In this document: positions 1 to 9,401 of the stretch, piece after piece | How positions within the stretch are numbered: the first letter of the stretch is position 1 | Layout: each line of letters begins with the position of its first letter | Source: Sphingobacteriales bacterium | GTDB taxonomy: Bacteria > Bacteroidota > Bacteroidia > Chitinophagales > JADIYW01 | Length of the DNA stretch: 64,000 nucleotides | NCBI GenBank assembly: GCA_016721245.1 | Contig: JADKIQ010000003.1 | Location: forward strand, 320,501-384,500 | Direction of reading: 5' to 3' | The notes under the pieces: generated by a model | Seen by the model: only the letters and a program-made list of their open reading frames with translations | Databases searched by the model: none | Told to the model about the DNA's origin: nothing | Translations under genes and position numbers: made by a program

Positions 1-308
1 TGGCTCTTTCCGTTTATCACAAAATAGAAGCTTCCCTTCAAAAGTATGCAGATATTGCCGGTAGATTGAATGTAATTACGCGATTAACAAAGGCATGGCG
101 CAATAAAGAATATACGGATGTTTCTTATGCTACTGTTTTTTTAAGTGTTGCTATACTTTTATATTTTGTTAGCCCGATAGATTTAATACCCGATTTTATT
201 CCGCTTATAGGCGGATTAGACGATGTGTTATTACTCGGCTTTCTTATAAAAATTATTGACAAGGAAATTGAACGCTTTCTTACCTGGGAAATGGAAAATG
301 CCCAATAA
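1..308 (+). CDS. DUF1232 (YkvA-like) small membrane protein, 5' end outside window
   Basis: The reading frame is open from base 3 to the stop at 306-308. No ATG lies before the TTG at 66, and the upstream codons read like protein, so the true start is probably outside the window. The recognisable part has a hydrophobic helix followed by the DUF1232 signature SPIDLIPDFIP and a LDDVLLLG segment. That is the hallmark of this small family, usually one or two membrane helices of unknown biochemical role. I infer an inner-membrane location. Family assignment is firm; function is unknown. Confidence 0.8.
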   Translation, partial: ALSVYHKIEASLQKYADIAGRLNVITRLTKAWRNKEYTDVSYATVFLSVAILLYFVSPIDLIPDFIPLIGGLDDVLLLGFLIKIIDKEIERFLTWEMENAQ

Positions 309-326
309 AATTAAAAAGTGACTTTA

Positions 327-866
327 CTAATCGTCGTCTTTAGTAATATTTATATTAATGCCGTTTCTTGGTGCAGGTGTTGAATTGTTATTGATAATGA
401 TGGTTTTTCCACCATCCATTTCACTTCTTTTTTTACTGTATGGTGTTCCGTTTACCATTATAAATTCCTGCTCACTTTCATTAGATATCATTCCGTTCTG
501 AACCAGATTCTGCTTTACTAAAATTTCCGCCATTTTTACCTGACGCGCAAATGCAGGTATTTCCGCTTTTTGCCCGCTTCCTAAAAATGTAACTTCATAA
601 TAAGTTACTCTGCCTTTTGGGTTTGCACTGGAAATTTCTTTGTAATCGTTGTAGTCGTAAAATTTCAGGAACGCTAATTTCTTTCCGCTCAAATCTTTCA
701 CATAATAGTTAAATGTACCCGGCATATACTTTATTTTTTCAAAAATAAAAGAAGCCTTGCCGTCAACTAAAACGCTGTCGTCTTTTATATCAACTTCGGT
801 TTTGTCTTTAGCCTGAATGGAATGCATTCCTATAAATAAAATTACAGCGAATAGTATGTTTTTCAT
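327..866 (-). CDS. Exported protein of unknown function
   Basis: A 179-residue protein begins with a short basic and hydrophobic signal peptide ending near SIQA/KD (about residue 19), so it should cross the inner membrane. The mature part is hydrophilic, with a repeated YYxVxxL/YYEVTFL flavour suggesting beta structure, and a polar Asn/Pro-rich tail. I do not recognise a family. A weak -7 box (TAAATTTA, 871-878) lies exactly four bases before the ATG, which supports this start and suggests a leaderless mRNA. It has its own terminator-separated unit downstream of the NarL-type regulator gene. Confidence 0.7.
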   Translation of the reverse strand: MKNILFAVILFIGMHSIQAKDKTEVDIKDDSVLVDGKASFIFEKIKYMPGTFNYYVKDLSGKKLAFLKFYDYNDYKEISSANPKGRVTYYEVTFLGSGQKAEIPAFARQVKMAEILVKQNLVQNGMISNESEQEFIMVNGTPYSKKRSEMDGGKTIIINNNSTPAPRNGININITKDDD

Positions 867-910
867 TACATAAATTTAGTAAAAAAAGATAATTTAATTT
901 CATTCTTAAC

Positions 911-942
911 AAAAAAAGACGCATAAAAAATACACGTCTTTT
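911..942 (-). terminator. Rho-independent terminator behind the response regulator gene
   Basis: On the minus strand an 8-bp stem (AAAAGACG paired with CGTCTTTT) closes a 13-base AT-rich loop and is followed by a T run (plus-strand A run 911-917). It lies 20 bases past the stop of the 962-1615 gene and separates it from the 327-866 gene. Confidence 0.75.
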
Positions 943-961
943 ATTTTGTGAAAGTGGTCTT

Positions 962-1615
962 TTATACCAGTCCTTTCTTATAAGCGATTTTTAACAAAGC
1001 TGCCGTATTATTTACGTTCAGTTTTGCCAGCATATTCTTGCGGTGTGTTTCCACCGTATTTTTACTGATAAACAATTTATTAGCAATATCCTGAGAAGTC
1101 AGACCCAATGCTATCAATTGCAAAATTTCCAACTCACGCTGTGTAATCTGTGCGGCCAGTTCATCGTAATTTCTGTCGTCTTCGTCATCCGCATTAGAGA
1201 TAGAAGAAATCAGTTTTTCCTGAGAATCCTGATCCAGATAAGATTTATCCTGATATACTGTATCTATGGCTTTTAACAAATCATCCTTGGAAATATTTTT
1301 CATGACATATCCCTTTGCACCAATTTCCAGACACTCTTTGATAAAGCGCGGCTCGCTGTGCATGGTCAGCATTAAAATCTTCAAATCCGGATTTAGTTTT
1401 TTTAATTGTTTGGTTGCTTCTATGCCATCCATTTCCGGCATATTGATATCCATCAGCACCACATCCACTTTTGAATTTTTAATACGTTCAACAGCTTGTT
1501 TACCGTTGTGTGCCGTTCCGGCTATTTTTATATTCGGTTCATCATCCAGTAGAGAAACAATTCCATCTAAAAAAATCTGATGATCGTCCACCACAAACAC
1601 ATTTATTTCCTGCAT
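962..1615 (-). CDS. NarL/FixJ-family two-component response regulator
   Basis: A 217-residue protein with a receiver domain in the first 120 residues. The acidic pair is D10/D11, the predicted phosphorylation site is D56 in VVLMDINMP, and the conserved Lys is in KGYVMKN. A LuxR-type helix-turn-helix follows (about 150-215, with TQRELEILQLIALGLT and NTVETHRKNM). It should bind DNA as a dimer once phosphorylated by a histidine kinase. No kinase gene is adjacent, so the partner is unknown. A -7 box lies 23 bases upstream of the ATG and a terminator follows the gene, so it is probably monocistronic. Confidence 0.93.
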   Translation of the reverse strand: MQEINVFVVDDHQIFLDGIVSLLDDEPNIKIAGTAHNGKQAVERIKNSKVDVVLMDINMPEMDGIEATKQLKKLNPDLKILMLTMHSEPRFIKECLEIGAKGYVMKNISKDDLLKAIDTVYQDKSYLDQDSQEKLISSISNADDEDDRNYDELAAQITQRELEILQLIALGLTSQDIANKLFISKNTVETHRKNMLAKLNVNNTAALLKIAYKKGLV

Positions 1616-1638
1616 ATCGTTTATATTATTTTATTTCG

Positions 1639-1646
1639 CAAAGGTA
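1639..1646 (-). promoter_or_regulatory. Bacteroidota -7 box (TACCTTTG) of the response regulator
   Basis: The minus strand reads TACCTTTG, a perfect TAnnTTTG match, 23 bases before the ATG at 1615. No clear -33 TTG is visible at the usual spacing. Confidence 0.6.
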
Positions 1647-1674
1647 TTTCATATTCAGCAATTTTCGAGCCGTT

Positions 1675-2019
1675 TTACCAATATTTTGCAAAAGAATACC
1701 ATTTCCTTGTTTTCAGGTAGTTATAATTGGATTCATTCGCATAAGCTTCCCGTTCAAAGGAGATATTTTTATAGGCTTTTTGAAAATCCCGGTGTTTTAT
1801 TAACAAAAAGAGGAATTCGAAGTAGTAAATGAGAATGAAGAAGATAAAAAACAGCTCCATTTGCTGGTAAATATGTATCAATTCGTGATTGATGAAGCTT
1901 TTATCGTATTTAATTTCCCTTTTTTCCAGAATAATAAACGGGAAAATACTGATGCCGGAAACATTTTTCGGGGTAAAATATTTAATAAAGGAAGGACTTA
2001 TCAGTATCCACATTGTCAT
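1675..2019 (-). CDS. Small membrane protein with a zincin-like HELIH motif
   Basis: A 114-residue protein. Residues 45-49 are HELIH, a metallopeptidase-type HExxH motif, followed at once by a strongly hydrophobic helix (about 55-74). A conserved-looking acidic segment, SFEREAYANE (87-96), could supply a third metal ligand. The layout resembles very small M56/M48-like zincins, but the protein is much shorter than typical members, so catalysis is unproven. It lies alone between the regulator and the plus-strand dehydrogenase-like gene. I recognise the motif, not a named family. Confidence 0.6.
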   Translation of the reverse strand: MTMWILISPSFIKYFTPKNVSGISIFPFIILEKREIKYDKSFINHELIHIYQQMELFFIFFILIYYFEFLFLLIKHRDFQKAYKNISFEREAYANESNYNYLKTRKWYSFAKYW

Positions 2020-2115
2020 TGGTTTTATTAAAGATAAAAAATCTAAATTGAAAATGCAGAATCCGCTGGTTGATTTGTATTTTTAGATGGTTTTAAAATG
2101 TTAATATCCTGAATT

Positions 2116-3296
2116 ATGGAAAACAGAAAATATGATATTGTATTATTGGGCGCAACCGGATTTACCGGCAGTCTGGTGGCAGAATATTTTGCACAGAATG
2201 TTTCCTTTAAAAAAGTAAAATGGGCACTGGCGGGGCGCAATACGGAAAAATTAAATGCCATAAAGAATAAACTGATTGCCATCAATCCTGAATGTGAGCA
2301 GGCAGATATTTTACAATGTAACTCAGAGAATTTATCTTCTCTGGAAAACGTGACTGCTCAAACAAAAATAATCGTAACAACAGTTGGTCCTTTTGCCATA
2401 CATGGAGAAGCGCTGGTACAGGCATGTGTAAATACCGGAACGAATTACTGTGACATTACCGGTGAACCTGAATTTGTAAAAGCTGTTTTAAAACTGCACG
2501 ATAAAGCTGCTAAAGAAAAAGGAATATATATCATCAATTGTTGCGGGTTTGACAGTATTCCGGCAGATGCGGGCGCTTATTTTACAGCGCTGCAATTACC
2601 CGCCAATGAAACAAAAATCATTAAAGGATTTGTAAGTACGAATGCTACTTTCTCCGGCGGTACTTATGCATCGGCTATTGGTGCTATGGCAACAGCCGGT
2701 AAAGACTTCAGTTTTTTTCCTCCCAAAAGAAAGAGGCTAAATCTGAAAGCACTCGTGAGAAGAAAAGAATAAAATCCTCCATTTACTTCGACAAAGATTT
2801 AAAGAAATGGGCGTTGCCTATGCCGGTTATCGATCCGTGGATGGTGATGCGGACAAGTGCATACAGAAGGGAAGTGTTCGGAGAGAATTTTGAATATGCG
2901 CAGTTTTTGTCCATGCCTAACCTGCCGGCTGCAATCGGTTTGGTCGGAACGGTGGGTGCCCTGATGCTGGGTGCACAAATAAAACCTGTGCGGGATTTAT
3001 TATTGCAGTACAGAAAAAGCGGAGAAGGCCCAAATCAGGAAGAACGCGATAAAAGTTATTTCAAATTGATGTTTATCGGAGAGAGTGAAACTAAAAAGGT
3101 AATCACCAAAGTTTCCGGCGGTGACCCGGGGTATACTGAAACCTCCAAAATGCTTTCAGAAACAGCTCTGACCTTATTGGAAAATTTAGGCAAGCTTCCC
3201 ATTAAAGGCGGTGTGCTGACACCAGCCGGAACTTTAGGTAGTTTACTGATTGAGAAACTGCAATCGAAAGGAATTAAGTTTGAAGTAGTAGAATAA
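2116..3296 (+). pseudogene. Saccharopine dehydrogenase-like (trans-acting enoyl reductase type) oxidoreductase, interrupted by a -1 frameshift
   Basis: The first part (2116 to about 2718) carries an N-terminal Rossmann motif, GATGFTGSLVAEY, and the family's VGPFAIHGE and CDITGE segments. The frame then runs out at 2772. The rest of the family continues in the -1 frame from the T run at 2712-2718 (SSIYFDKDLKKW, then PMPVIDPW and so on) to the stop at 3294-3296. Adding one T would give a single 393-residue protein, the usual family length. The run is also a textbook T TTT TTT slippery heptamer. An indel error or a real inactivating mutation is more likely than programmed slippage, but the sequence cannot decide. 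The family is a probable NAD(P)-dependent oxidoreductase of unsettled substrate. Confidence 0.85.
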
Positions 3297-3299
3297 AAA

Positions 3300-3977
3300 T
3301 CAAACGGGAATTTTAGTTTCCAACCGGGATTGTAAATCATCCAGTACAGCTTTTTTCCACGTATCACTTCCGGCGGGTAAAGAGAACATCGCTTTGTATT
3401 CGGAAATATCAAATGCTTCCAGATTCATTTTTAACGTTTTGAAAAGATGCGGTAGTCCTTCATCCGGCACCTGCACGTGATGCAAACCACCACTGTAGGC
3501 AATTACCATTTGTCCTTTCTCCAGACCGGCAAGGATATCCACCACACCGGGTTTTACAGTCATTTTCTTTCCATCCAGATCCAAACCTGTCTTGCGTTTC
3601 ATTCTACCTTCCGGTGCAATGAGGATGATAGAATCATCGTAGATGGATTCCAGAAAGTTCCCCCAACTGTCATCTCTTTTACGGGTAATGGGAATCATCC
3701 CCGGGCTGAATAATTTAAAGAAAACCCCCACCAGCGGGCGATTGAGTGTTTTGTCGGCGGCAGGTGCCACCATCCGTTTAGAAAGTTTGCGCAGAAAATG
3801 ATTCGGTAAAAAACCGAGATATAAAAACTCGTATAAAGACGTGTGATGTAAAAAAATAATCAACCTTACCTTTCCCCATTCTATTTTGTTCTCCGGCCAG
3901 CCTATTTCAAAACGGTAAAATAAGCTCGAAAAATATTTGATGCACAACAAAAAAAAATAACTGATTAGACTTTTCAT
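3300..3977 (-). CDS. PlsC-like 1-acyl-glycerol-3-phosphate acyltransferase
   Basis: A 225-residue protein with an N-terminal hydrophobic anchor. It has an acyltransferase block I variant, HTSLYE (H45-E50, HX4E where HX4D is usual), and the block III glycerophosphate-binding motif PEGR (122-125). The family transfers acyl groups to lysophosphatidate or related lipids at the inner membrane. The Asp-to-Glu change in block I makes the exact substrate uncertain. The start overlaps the stop of the upstream M16 protease gene by four bases (ATGA), so the two are co-transcribed and translationally coupled. Its end lies only three bases from the convergent dehydrogenase-like gene. Confidence 0.8.
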   Translation of the reverse strand: MKSLISYFFLLCIKYFSSLFYRFEIGWPENKIEWGKVRLIIFLHHTSLYEFLYLGFLPNHFLRKLSKRMVAPAADKTLNRPLVGVFFKLFSPGMIPITRKRDDSWGNFLESIYDDSIILIAPEGRMKRKTGLDLDGKKMTVKPGVVDILAGLEKGQMVIAYSGGLHHVQVPDEGLPHLFKTLKMNLEAFDISEYKAMFSLPAGSDTWKKAVLDDLQSRLETKIPV

Positions 3978-6919
3978 TTTTCAGGCTCTAAGACGACTTC
4001 AACATGATTGCTAATATCGAAATATTTTTTGAAAGCGTCTTTTATTTTTTGAGCCGATAATCCGTCAATTTGTTTGTCGTAATCAAATAGCGTATTGATA
4101 TCCTTTCCGTATTCATCATAATACTGAATCGCATTCAGCCAGAAATCATTTTCTTTCAGATCCGTTTCACGTTCGCGGCGTTGCGTTTCCTGTACTTTTT
4201 TAATTTTTTCGTCTGAAGTCAGGTTTGTTTTTAAAGAATCAATATTGTCATACACCGTTTTTATCAGTTCATCCACGCGCTTTGGTTCGGTGTTAAACTG
4301 AATGTTGATGCCGTACGCGTTTTTCGGACGCTGTGCAAATGCACCGTTTACGCCGACGCCGTAGACACCTCCTTTATCTTCCCGCATTGCTTCCCGTAAC
4401 TGTATATTCAGCACTTTCACCATCGAATTAAAAATATAGCTTTCGTCTTCTGACCAATTCGCCTGACCGTGAAAATGAATACCCACTAGGTCTTTTTGTG
4501 TTTTTCCCATCTGGTTTCTCGAAATTACCAGTCCCTCTCTTTTAATAATATTCGGGTCTTTCCATGTCTCTTTTTGTCCTTTAGAAGGCAATCCGCCAAG
4601 ATATGTTTCCAGTAAGGGTTTTATTTTATTTATGTCAAAATTCCCGACAAAAATAAAGCTGAAATCACTGGCATCATTAAATCGTTCCTGATAGATTTTA
4701 AAGGATTTTTCAAAATCTACCTGATTCAATTTGTCAATCGTGGTTAAACCTCTTCGAATGTTTTTATTAAAGATGATATTCTGGTATTTATTGGCAAAGA
4801 AAGCACCGGGATTGTCGAGCAGATGCTCGTTCTGGCTTTTTTCTTTCGACATAAATGTATTGAAATCACCCAGTGATTTTCTGGGTTGTGTAAAATACAG
4901 GTAGGTGAGTTGCAGCATTGTTTCCAGATCTTTCTGATTGCTGCTGCCGTTAAACCCTTCATTCAATTCACCAACATAAGGATATGCACCGGCCGTTTTT
5001 CCCGTCAGTAATTTTTGTAGCGTCAACTTGTCAAACTTAGAAATACCCGATTCAATAATGATTGCATTCGAATAATCTGCGCTCATATAATCACTGTCGG
5101 AGTATAAAGACGAACCACCAGGGCTGTAGCCCGTCATAAGTATTTCATCATTTTTAAAGTCCGTTGGTTTCAATAAAACGCGCACGCCGTTTTTTAATTC
5201 CAGTGTGGTGATGTTCAGTTTTTCATTTTTTGTTTCTTTTACAACCGGCGATGCTTTTGGATTTTCTGCTAACAAAGGTTCGTTTACCGTTTTATCTTCA
5301 TAAGGTTTGATGTCGGCAGTTTTTACCTTTTCTGCGATGTCCTTGATGTCGTTTTCCCAGGGCAGAAATTTTTTTTCACTTTCAGGAGCTGTTAAGACAA
5401 TCACACAATTTTTATCGGTGATGTATTTAGCCGGTAAAGAATTTATATCATTTAAGGTTATTGCAGGCAGCATTTTTTTAGCCAGTTCAAATTCCTTTTC
5501 AATACCGGGTGCCGGAACATTTTCTAAAAAGTTAGAAACATATTCTCCCACTAAGCTTGCAGATTCTGTTTTATCTTTTTCCTTTACTGCATTTTCGTAG
5601 CCCGTTAATAGTTCCAGTTTCTGTCTGTCCAGTTCTGTTTGCGTAAAGCCGTATCGGCGCACCCGTTCATTCTCCGTCAGGATGACTTTCAAGGCATCGA
5701 TAGTTTGTCCGCTCTTGGCAACGGCCGTTAAATTAAACGCATCATTTGCTCTCGTTTCCTTTTCGTAGCCCGAATAGGCAGCAAAGAAAGGAGGATTTGG
5801 CTGTTGCATGAGTTCCTGCAGTCGGTTGTTAAACATGCTGTTGAACAAATTATTCATCACATATTTTTTATACCCTTCTACAGAATTTTCATCTTCTGCC
5901 GGATGTTTATATACTACTAACGCTCTGGAATAAGTCGCTTCCGGGTCAGTGCAAATCGATACGAGTGTCTGTGTATGTTCCGGTAATGTGTAAATCACTT
6001 TTTTTTGTTCAGCTTTCGGATTTTCCATTACACCAAAGCGTTTTTTTATTTCACTTTCCATTTCATCTACATTGATATCGCCGACAATCACCACAGCCAT
6101 TAAATCCGGGCGATACCATGTTTTGTAGAAAGAAGTTAAACGTTCATACGGACTATGCAGTAAGATAGCCGTATCACCAATTGGAAGACGTTCCGCATAA
6201 CGTGATTTGTAATACATCACCGGCAGGTATTTATCCATCATACGCTTGTTGGCTCCAAGACCGCTGCGCCATTCAGAAAAAACCACGCCGCGTTCTTTAT
6301 TAATTTCTGTAGTGTCGAAACTCAATCCGTTTGCCCAGTCTTCCAGTACATTTAATCCTTTATCCAGAATTTCTTTTTTGTCGGTTGGGAGTTGCAGCAT
6401 ATAAACGGTTTCATCAAAACTTGTATAGGCATTTAAGTGTGCGCCGAATTTAGTGCCGATCCCTTCGAGGTAATTAACCAGTTCGTTTTTAGAAAAATGC
6501 TTGCTGCCGTTAAACGCCATATGCTCCACGAAATGCGCCAGTCCTTTCTGATTCTCTTCTTCCTGATTAGAGCCTGCATTTACGGCCAACCTGAATTCTA
6601 CTCTGTTTTCAGGTTTGGTATTGTGCTGGATGTAATAGGTTAATCCGTTTGCTAATTTACCATAACGAACCTCTTTATTTAAAGGCAATGATTTTTGGTT
6701 ATCTGATATCTCCACCGGAGCATTGACCAGTTCACCGGGTGTTGCAGCACCTTGCGATGGCATTACATCTACCGCGCTGTTCGGCTTTTTAGTGTCCGGT
6801 TTTTCAACTTCCGTTTTTTTTGCTTTTGCTTTTTTATTTTTTCCTTGTTGAGAAGATAATGATGTAAAAGCGACGCTGATGAGCAACAGTAAGCTGAATA
6901 GTTTTAAGGAAATACGCAT
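3974..6919 (-). CDS. M16 family (pitrilysin/insulinase-like) zinc protease, exported
   Basis: A 981-residue protein with a signal peptide (about residues 1-23), then a Lys/Ala/Pro-rich linker. Two M16 halves follow. The first holds the inverted zinc motif HFVEH (H129, E132, H133) and the downstream family features ERGVVFSEW and GDINVDEME. The second half (about 560-981) is the non-catalytic M16 lobe. Length and layout match Bacteroidota exported two-lobe M16 proteases. They act in the periplasm or at the outer membrane and degrade peptides trapped between the lobes. Its gene runs into the acyltransferase gene with a four-base overlap. Confidence 0.93.
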   Translation of the reverse strand: MRISLKLFSLLLLISVAFTSLSSQQGKNKKAKAKKTEVEKPDTKKPNSAVDVMPSQGAATPGELVNAPVEISDNQKSLPLNKEVRYGKLANGLTYYIQHNTKPENRVEFRLAVNAGSNQEEENQKGLAHFVEHMAFNGSKHFSKNELVNYLEGIGTKFGAHLNAYTSFDETVYMLQLPTDKKEILDKGLNVLEDWANGLSFDTTEINKERGVVFSEWRSGLGANKRMMDKYLPVMYYKSRYAERLPIGDTAILLHSPYERLTSFYKTWYRPDLMAVVIVGDINVDEMESEIKKRFGVMENPKAEQKKVIYTLPEHTQTLVSICTDPEATYSRALVVYKHPAEDENSVEGYKKYVMNNLFNSMFNNRLQELMQQPNPPFFAAYSGYEKETRANDAFNLTAVAKSGQTIDALKVILTENERVRRYGFTQTELDRQKLELLTGYENAVKEKDKTESASLVGEYVSNFLENVPAPGIEKEFELAKKMLPAITLNDINSLPAKYITDKNCVIVLTAPESEKKFLPWENDIKDIAEKVKTADIKPYEDKTVNEPLLAENPKASPVVKETKNEKLNITTLELKNGVRVLLKPTDFKNDEILMTGYSPGGSSLYSDSDYMSADYSNAIIIESGISKFDKLTLQKLLTGKTAGAYPYVGELNEGFNGSSNQKDLETMLQLTYLYFTQPRKSLGDFNTFMSKEKSQNEHLLDNPGAFFANKYQNIIFNKNIRRGLTTIDKLNQVDFEKSFKIYQERFNDASDFSFIFVGNFDINKIKPLLETYLGGLPSKGQKETWKDPNIIKREGLVISRNQMGKTQKDLVGIHFHGQANWSEDESYIFNSMVKVLNIQLREAMREDKGGVYGVGVNGAFAQRPKNAYGINIQFNTEPKRVDELIKTVYDNIDSLKTNLTSDEKIKKVQETQRRERETDLKENDFWLNAIQYYDEYGKDINTLFDYDKQIDGLSAQKIKDAFKKYFDISNHVEVVLEPEK

Positions 6920-6997
6920 ATCGTTAATTTAACAAAAATTAGTGACCTAAATATCGGAAATATTACAAAGTAAAAGGCATAAAATATGTTATTACCT

Positions 6998-7016
6998 GTC
7001 ATTCCCGCGAAAGCGG
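6998..7016. repeat. GTCATT-type dispersed repeat fragment with a hairpin
   Basis: The segment begins GTCATTCCCGC and folds as CCGC-GAAA-GCGG, a GAAA-capped stem. The same word is a familiar dispersed repeat in many unrelated bacterial genomes. Here it seems truncated and sits between the MFS gene end and the M16 start. Confidence 0.5.
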
Positions 7017-7029
7017 CAAACTTATATTG

Positions 7030-8292
7030 CTACTCCGATGGATGATGTTCTTTCAATTCCATTTTTCTGATGGAGGGAGAAATAAAATAGGTAACGATTA
7101 CCACTAAACAAGTCATGCAGCCACCGAAAATAACTGCAGGTATTGTACCCATTGCAGCAGCCGTAGCACCGCTTTCAAACTCGCCGATTTCATTGGAAGA
7201 ACCGATAAACATAGAGTTCACTGCAGAGACCCTGCCCCGCATATTATCCGGTGTGGACATTTGTATAATGGTGTGGCGTACAGAAACGCTGATACCATCC
7301 AGCGCACCGCTCATAATTAAACAAAACATAGAGAACCAGAAGATAGTACTGATGCCGAACAAAATAATAAATACACCAAACCCAAAAACAGCAGCCAGTA
7401 AAATCAAGCCCGCGTGTTTACGTATAGGATAGTAGGCTAAAATAAGCAGCATGATAATGGCACCAACAGCCTGCGATGCCCGCAACCAGCCTAAGCCTTC
7501 CGCGCCCACATGTAAAATATCTTTTGCATAAACGGGAAGCAAAGCTACTGCACCGCCAAACAATACCGCAAATAAATCCAGTGAAATACAGGATAAAATA
7601 ACCTTATTTTCAAAAACAAATTTCAATCCCTGAATAGCACTCTGATAAACCGTTTCTCCTTTTGGTACAAACTGAATAGGTTTTTTTTCTATCTGTAAAA
7701 TAGAAATAACGGCCACTGATAAAAAGACAACAATTATGGCAAAAGTATACGTAATACCCAGCTTACCTAATAAAATTCCGCCTACTGCAGGTCCTAAAAC
7801 GGCACCCGACTGCCATGCGGCACTTGCCCAGGTGATGGAACTCTGATATACTTCCCGCGGTACAATCTGTGCGGCTAGTCCGAATGACGCCGGCCCCGAG
7901 AAACTGCGCGCAATACCGGTGAAAAAGATAATAAAGAAAATCAAGAGTACCACATTGTCTTTTCCGACAGAAGAAATAAAGGAAGTATGTGTGAAGACCA
8001 ATAATAAAACGCACATTACCGTATATAGTGCAACGAAAGCCGCGAGCATATTTCGCTTTTCCGATTTATCGGCAACATATCCGCCGTACATCGCTATGCC
8101 GATGGCCGGAATTGCTTCCGTTAATCCTATCAAACCTAACAATAATTTTGAATTGGTGAGTTCGTATACTTCATACCCGATAATCACTGCCTGCATGGTA
8201 ACGGCAATCGTAATCAGAAATCTCGCCAGCACATATGCCCTGAATTCTTTATAGCGCAATGCCTGATAAGGATCTCTTTTAGGAGTTGTCAT
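7030..8292 (-). CDS. MFS transporter, EntS/MFS_3-type exporter
   Basis: A 420-residue polytopic membrane protein with about 12 hydrophobic helices. The intracellular loop after helix 2 reads GGYVADKSEKRN, the MFS signature loop, and the second-half equivalent is MRGRVSAVN. The pattern fits the MFS_3/EntS exporter subfamily, which pumps siderophores or drugs outward, but the substrate cannot be read here. It begins 66 bases downstream of the MaoC-like gene on the same strand; the two may share a transcript, though a tandem heptad repeat lies between them. Confidence 0.88.
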   Translation of the reverse strand: MTTPKRDPYQALRYKEFRAYVLARFLITIAVTMQAVIIGYEVYELTNSKLLLGLIGLTEAIPAIGIAMYGGYVADKSEKRNMLAAFVALYTVMCVLLLVFTHTSFISSVGKDNVVLLIFFIIFFTGIARSFSGPASFGLAAQIVPREVYQSSITWASAAWQSGAVLGPAVGGILLGKLGITYTFAIIVVFLSVAVISILQIEKKPIQFVPKGETVYQSAIQGLKFVFENKVILSCISLDLFAVLFGGAVALLPVYAKDILHVGAEGLGWLRASQAVGAIIMLLILAYYPIRKHAGLILLAAVFGFGVFIILFGISTIFWFSMFCLIMSGALDGISVSVRHTIIQMSTPDNMRGRVSAVNSMFIGSSNEIGEFESGATAAAMGTIPAVIFGGCMTCLVVIVTYFISPSIRKMELKEHHPSE

Positions 8293-8334
8293 AGATAATT
8301 TGAATGAACGCTCAATATTAGATAATAAAAGATG

Positions 8335-8369
8335 AACTCAGAACTCAAAATTCAAAACTCATAATTTAT
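8335..8369. repeat. 7-bp periodic tandem repeat (5 units)
   Basis: Five consecutive heptamers: AACTCAG, AACTCAA, AATTCAA, AACTCAT, AATTTAT. The array lies between the MFS start and the MaoC-like gene and covers the last codons of the latter. It is one of about nine arrays in the window with period 7 but different unit sequences. Confidence 0.7.
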
Positions 8370-9213
8370 TAATGTATCCTTTCAGATGTGGTTTTTCCTG
8401 TGTGTGGTCTACTATATCAAAGTTAAACCCTTCGTCTGTTTTTTCATGTCGGAAGATGACACTTGCCGGAAGAAATATAGGTGTTTTAAACAAAACGGTG
8501 AATTCAAATTCCTGTGGCATTCTTTTTTCAAGAAGTGCCAGTATTTTTCCCGCACTCCACATACCATGAATAATATGCCGCTCAAAGCCGAACACTTTTG
8601 CTGTCAGCGGATGCAGATGTATTGGATTGAAATCACCGGACGCCATGGCAAATTCAAAACCTAAATTCTGATACAGGCTCCAGCTTTCTTTGATGCAGTT
8701 TTCATGCAATACTGGTTGTTCCCATTCCAGCACACTGCCTATGCCTTCTCTGCCTTTGTACAAATAAATACTCACATCTTCCCAAATGCGTTTGCCGTTA
8801 ACTTCAATATAGCTCAATATCTCAAACGCCTGCCCTTTATCGTGCGCAATCAGATTTCCAAGTTTGCAGGTTACAGAAAATTCTTCTCCAATGTACAGAG
8901 GACGATGTTGTTTAATGGAATTGGCAAAATGAATCAGTCCCGGTAAAGGAAACGGTACTTCCGGCTGGCTGAGCAGTTGCGTGTGCATTGGAAAAATATA
9001 TGCATGAATAAAAGTTGCCGGAATAATTAATGTATGGTCAAACCCGCAAACTTTATTGTACTTCTTAAGTACATTAGGTGTTAAACTTGTTTTTTTAAGA
9101 TGAATGGAAATATCCGGCAAACTGCCTTTCCCTTTTTTTAAAATAGTAGTGGCTATACGGGCATATAGCGAAGCAGGATTGGTGAGCGTTTGCAGTTGTA
9201 TGGTTCTCGACAT
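8359..9213 (-). CDS. MaoC-like hot-dog dehydratase/enoyl-CoA hydratase
   Basis: A 284-residue protein. Its C-terminal half holds the MaoC hydratase motif SGDFNPIHLH (D194 and H199 are the likely catalytic pair), followed by HIIHGMWS. The N-terminal half looks like a degenerate second hot-dog fold, as in double-hot-dog (R)-specific hydratases. It probably hydrates enoyl-CoA or acts on a related acyl thioester in the cytoplasm. The natural substrate is unknown. It is upstream of the MFS gene on the same strand. Confidence 0.82.
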   Translation of the reverse strand: MSRTIQLQTLTNPASLYARIATTILKKGKGSLPDISIHLKKTSLTPNVLKKYNKVCGFDHTLIIPATFIHAYIFPMHTQLLSQPEVPFPLPGLIHFANSIKQHRPLYIGEEFSVTCKLGNLIAHDKGQAFEILSYIEVNGKRIWEDVSIYLYKGREGIGSVLEWEQPVLHENCIKESWSLYQNLGFEFAMASGDFNPIHLHPLTAKVFGFERHIIHGMWSAGKILALLEKRMPQEFEFTVLFKTPIFLPASVIFRHEKTDEGFNFDIVDHTQEKPHLKGYINKL

Positions 9214-9401
9214 AAGGTTTGTTATGCCAATAAAGATAGAGAAATGTTTGCCGAAAATTTATTGATGTAGGATAAAAAACGCAGGAGTATTTAAAAAAGT
9301 ATGACTTCGTAAAATTTTTCAATTATTTACAGCATATTCTATTTATATTTGGAAATATTTATTGTTAGAAAATAATACTCTTTAACTGTTAATTACAAAA
9401 A

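Noticed and set aside
2116..3296. Programmed -1 frameshifting as the main explanation for the slippery T run
   Set aside because: The heptamer is perfect, but no strong downstream stimulatory stem was noticed, and a homopolymer indel is simpler. It is kept as a low-weight alternative.
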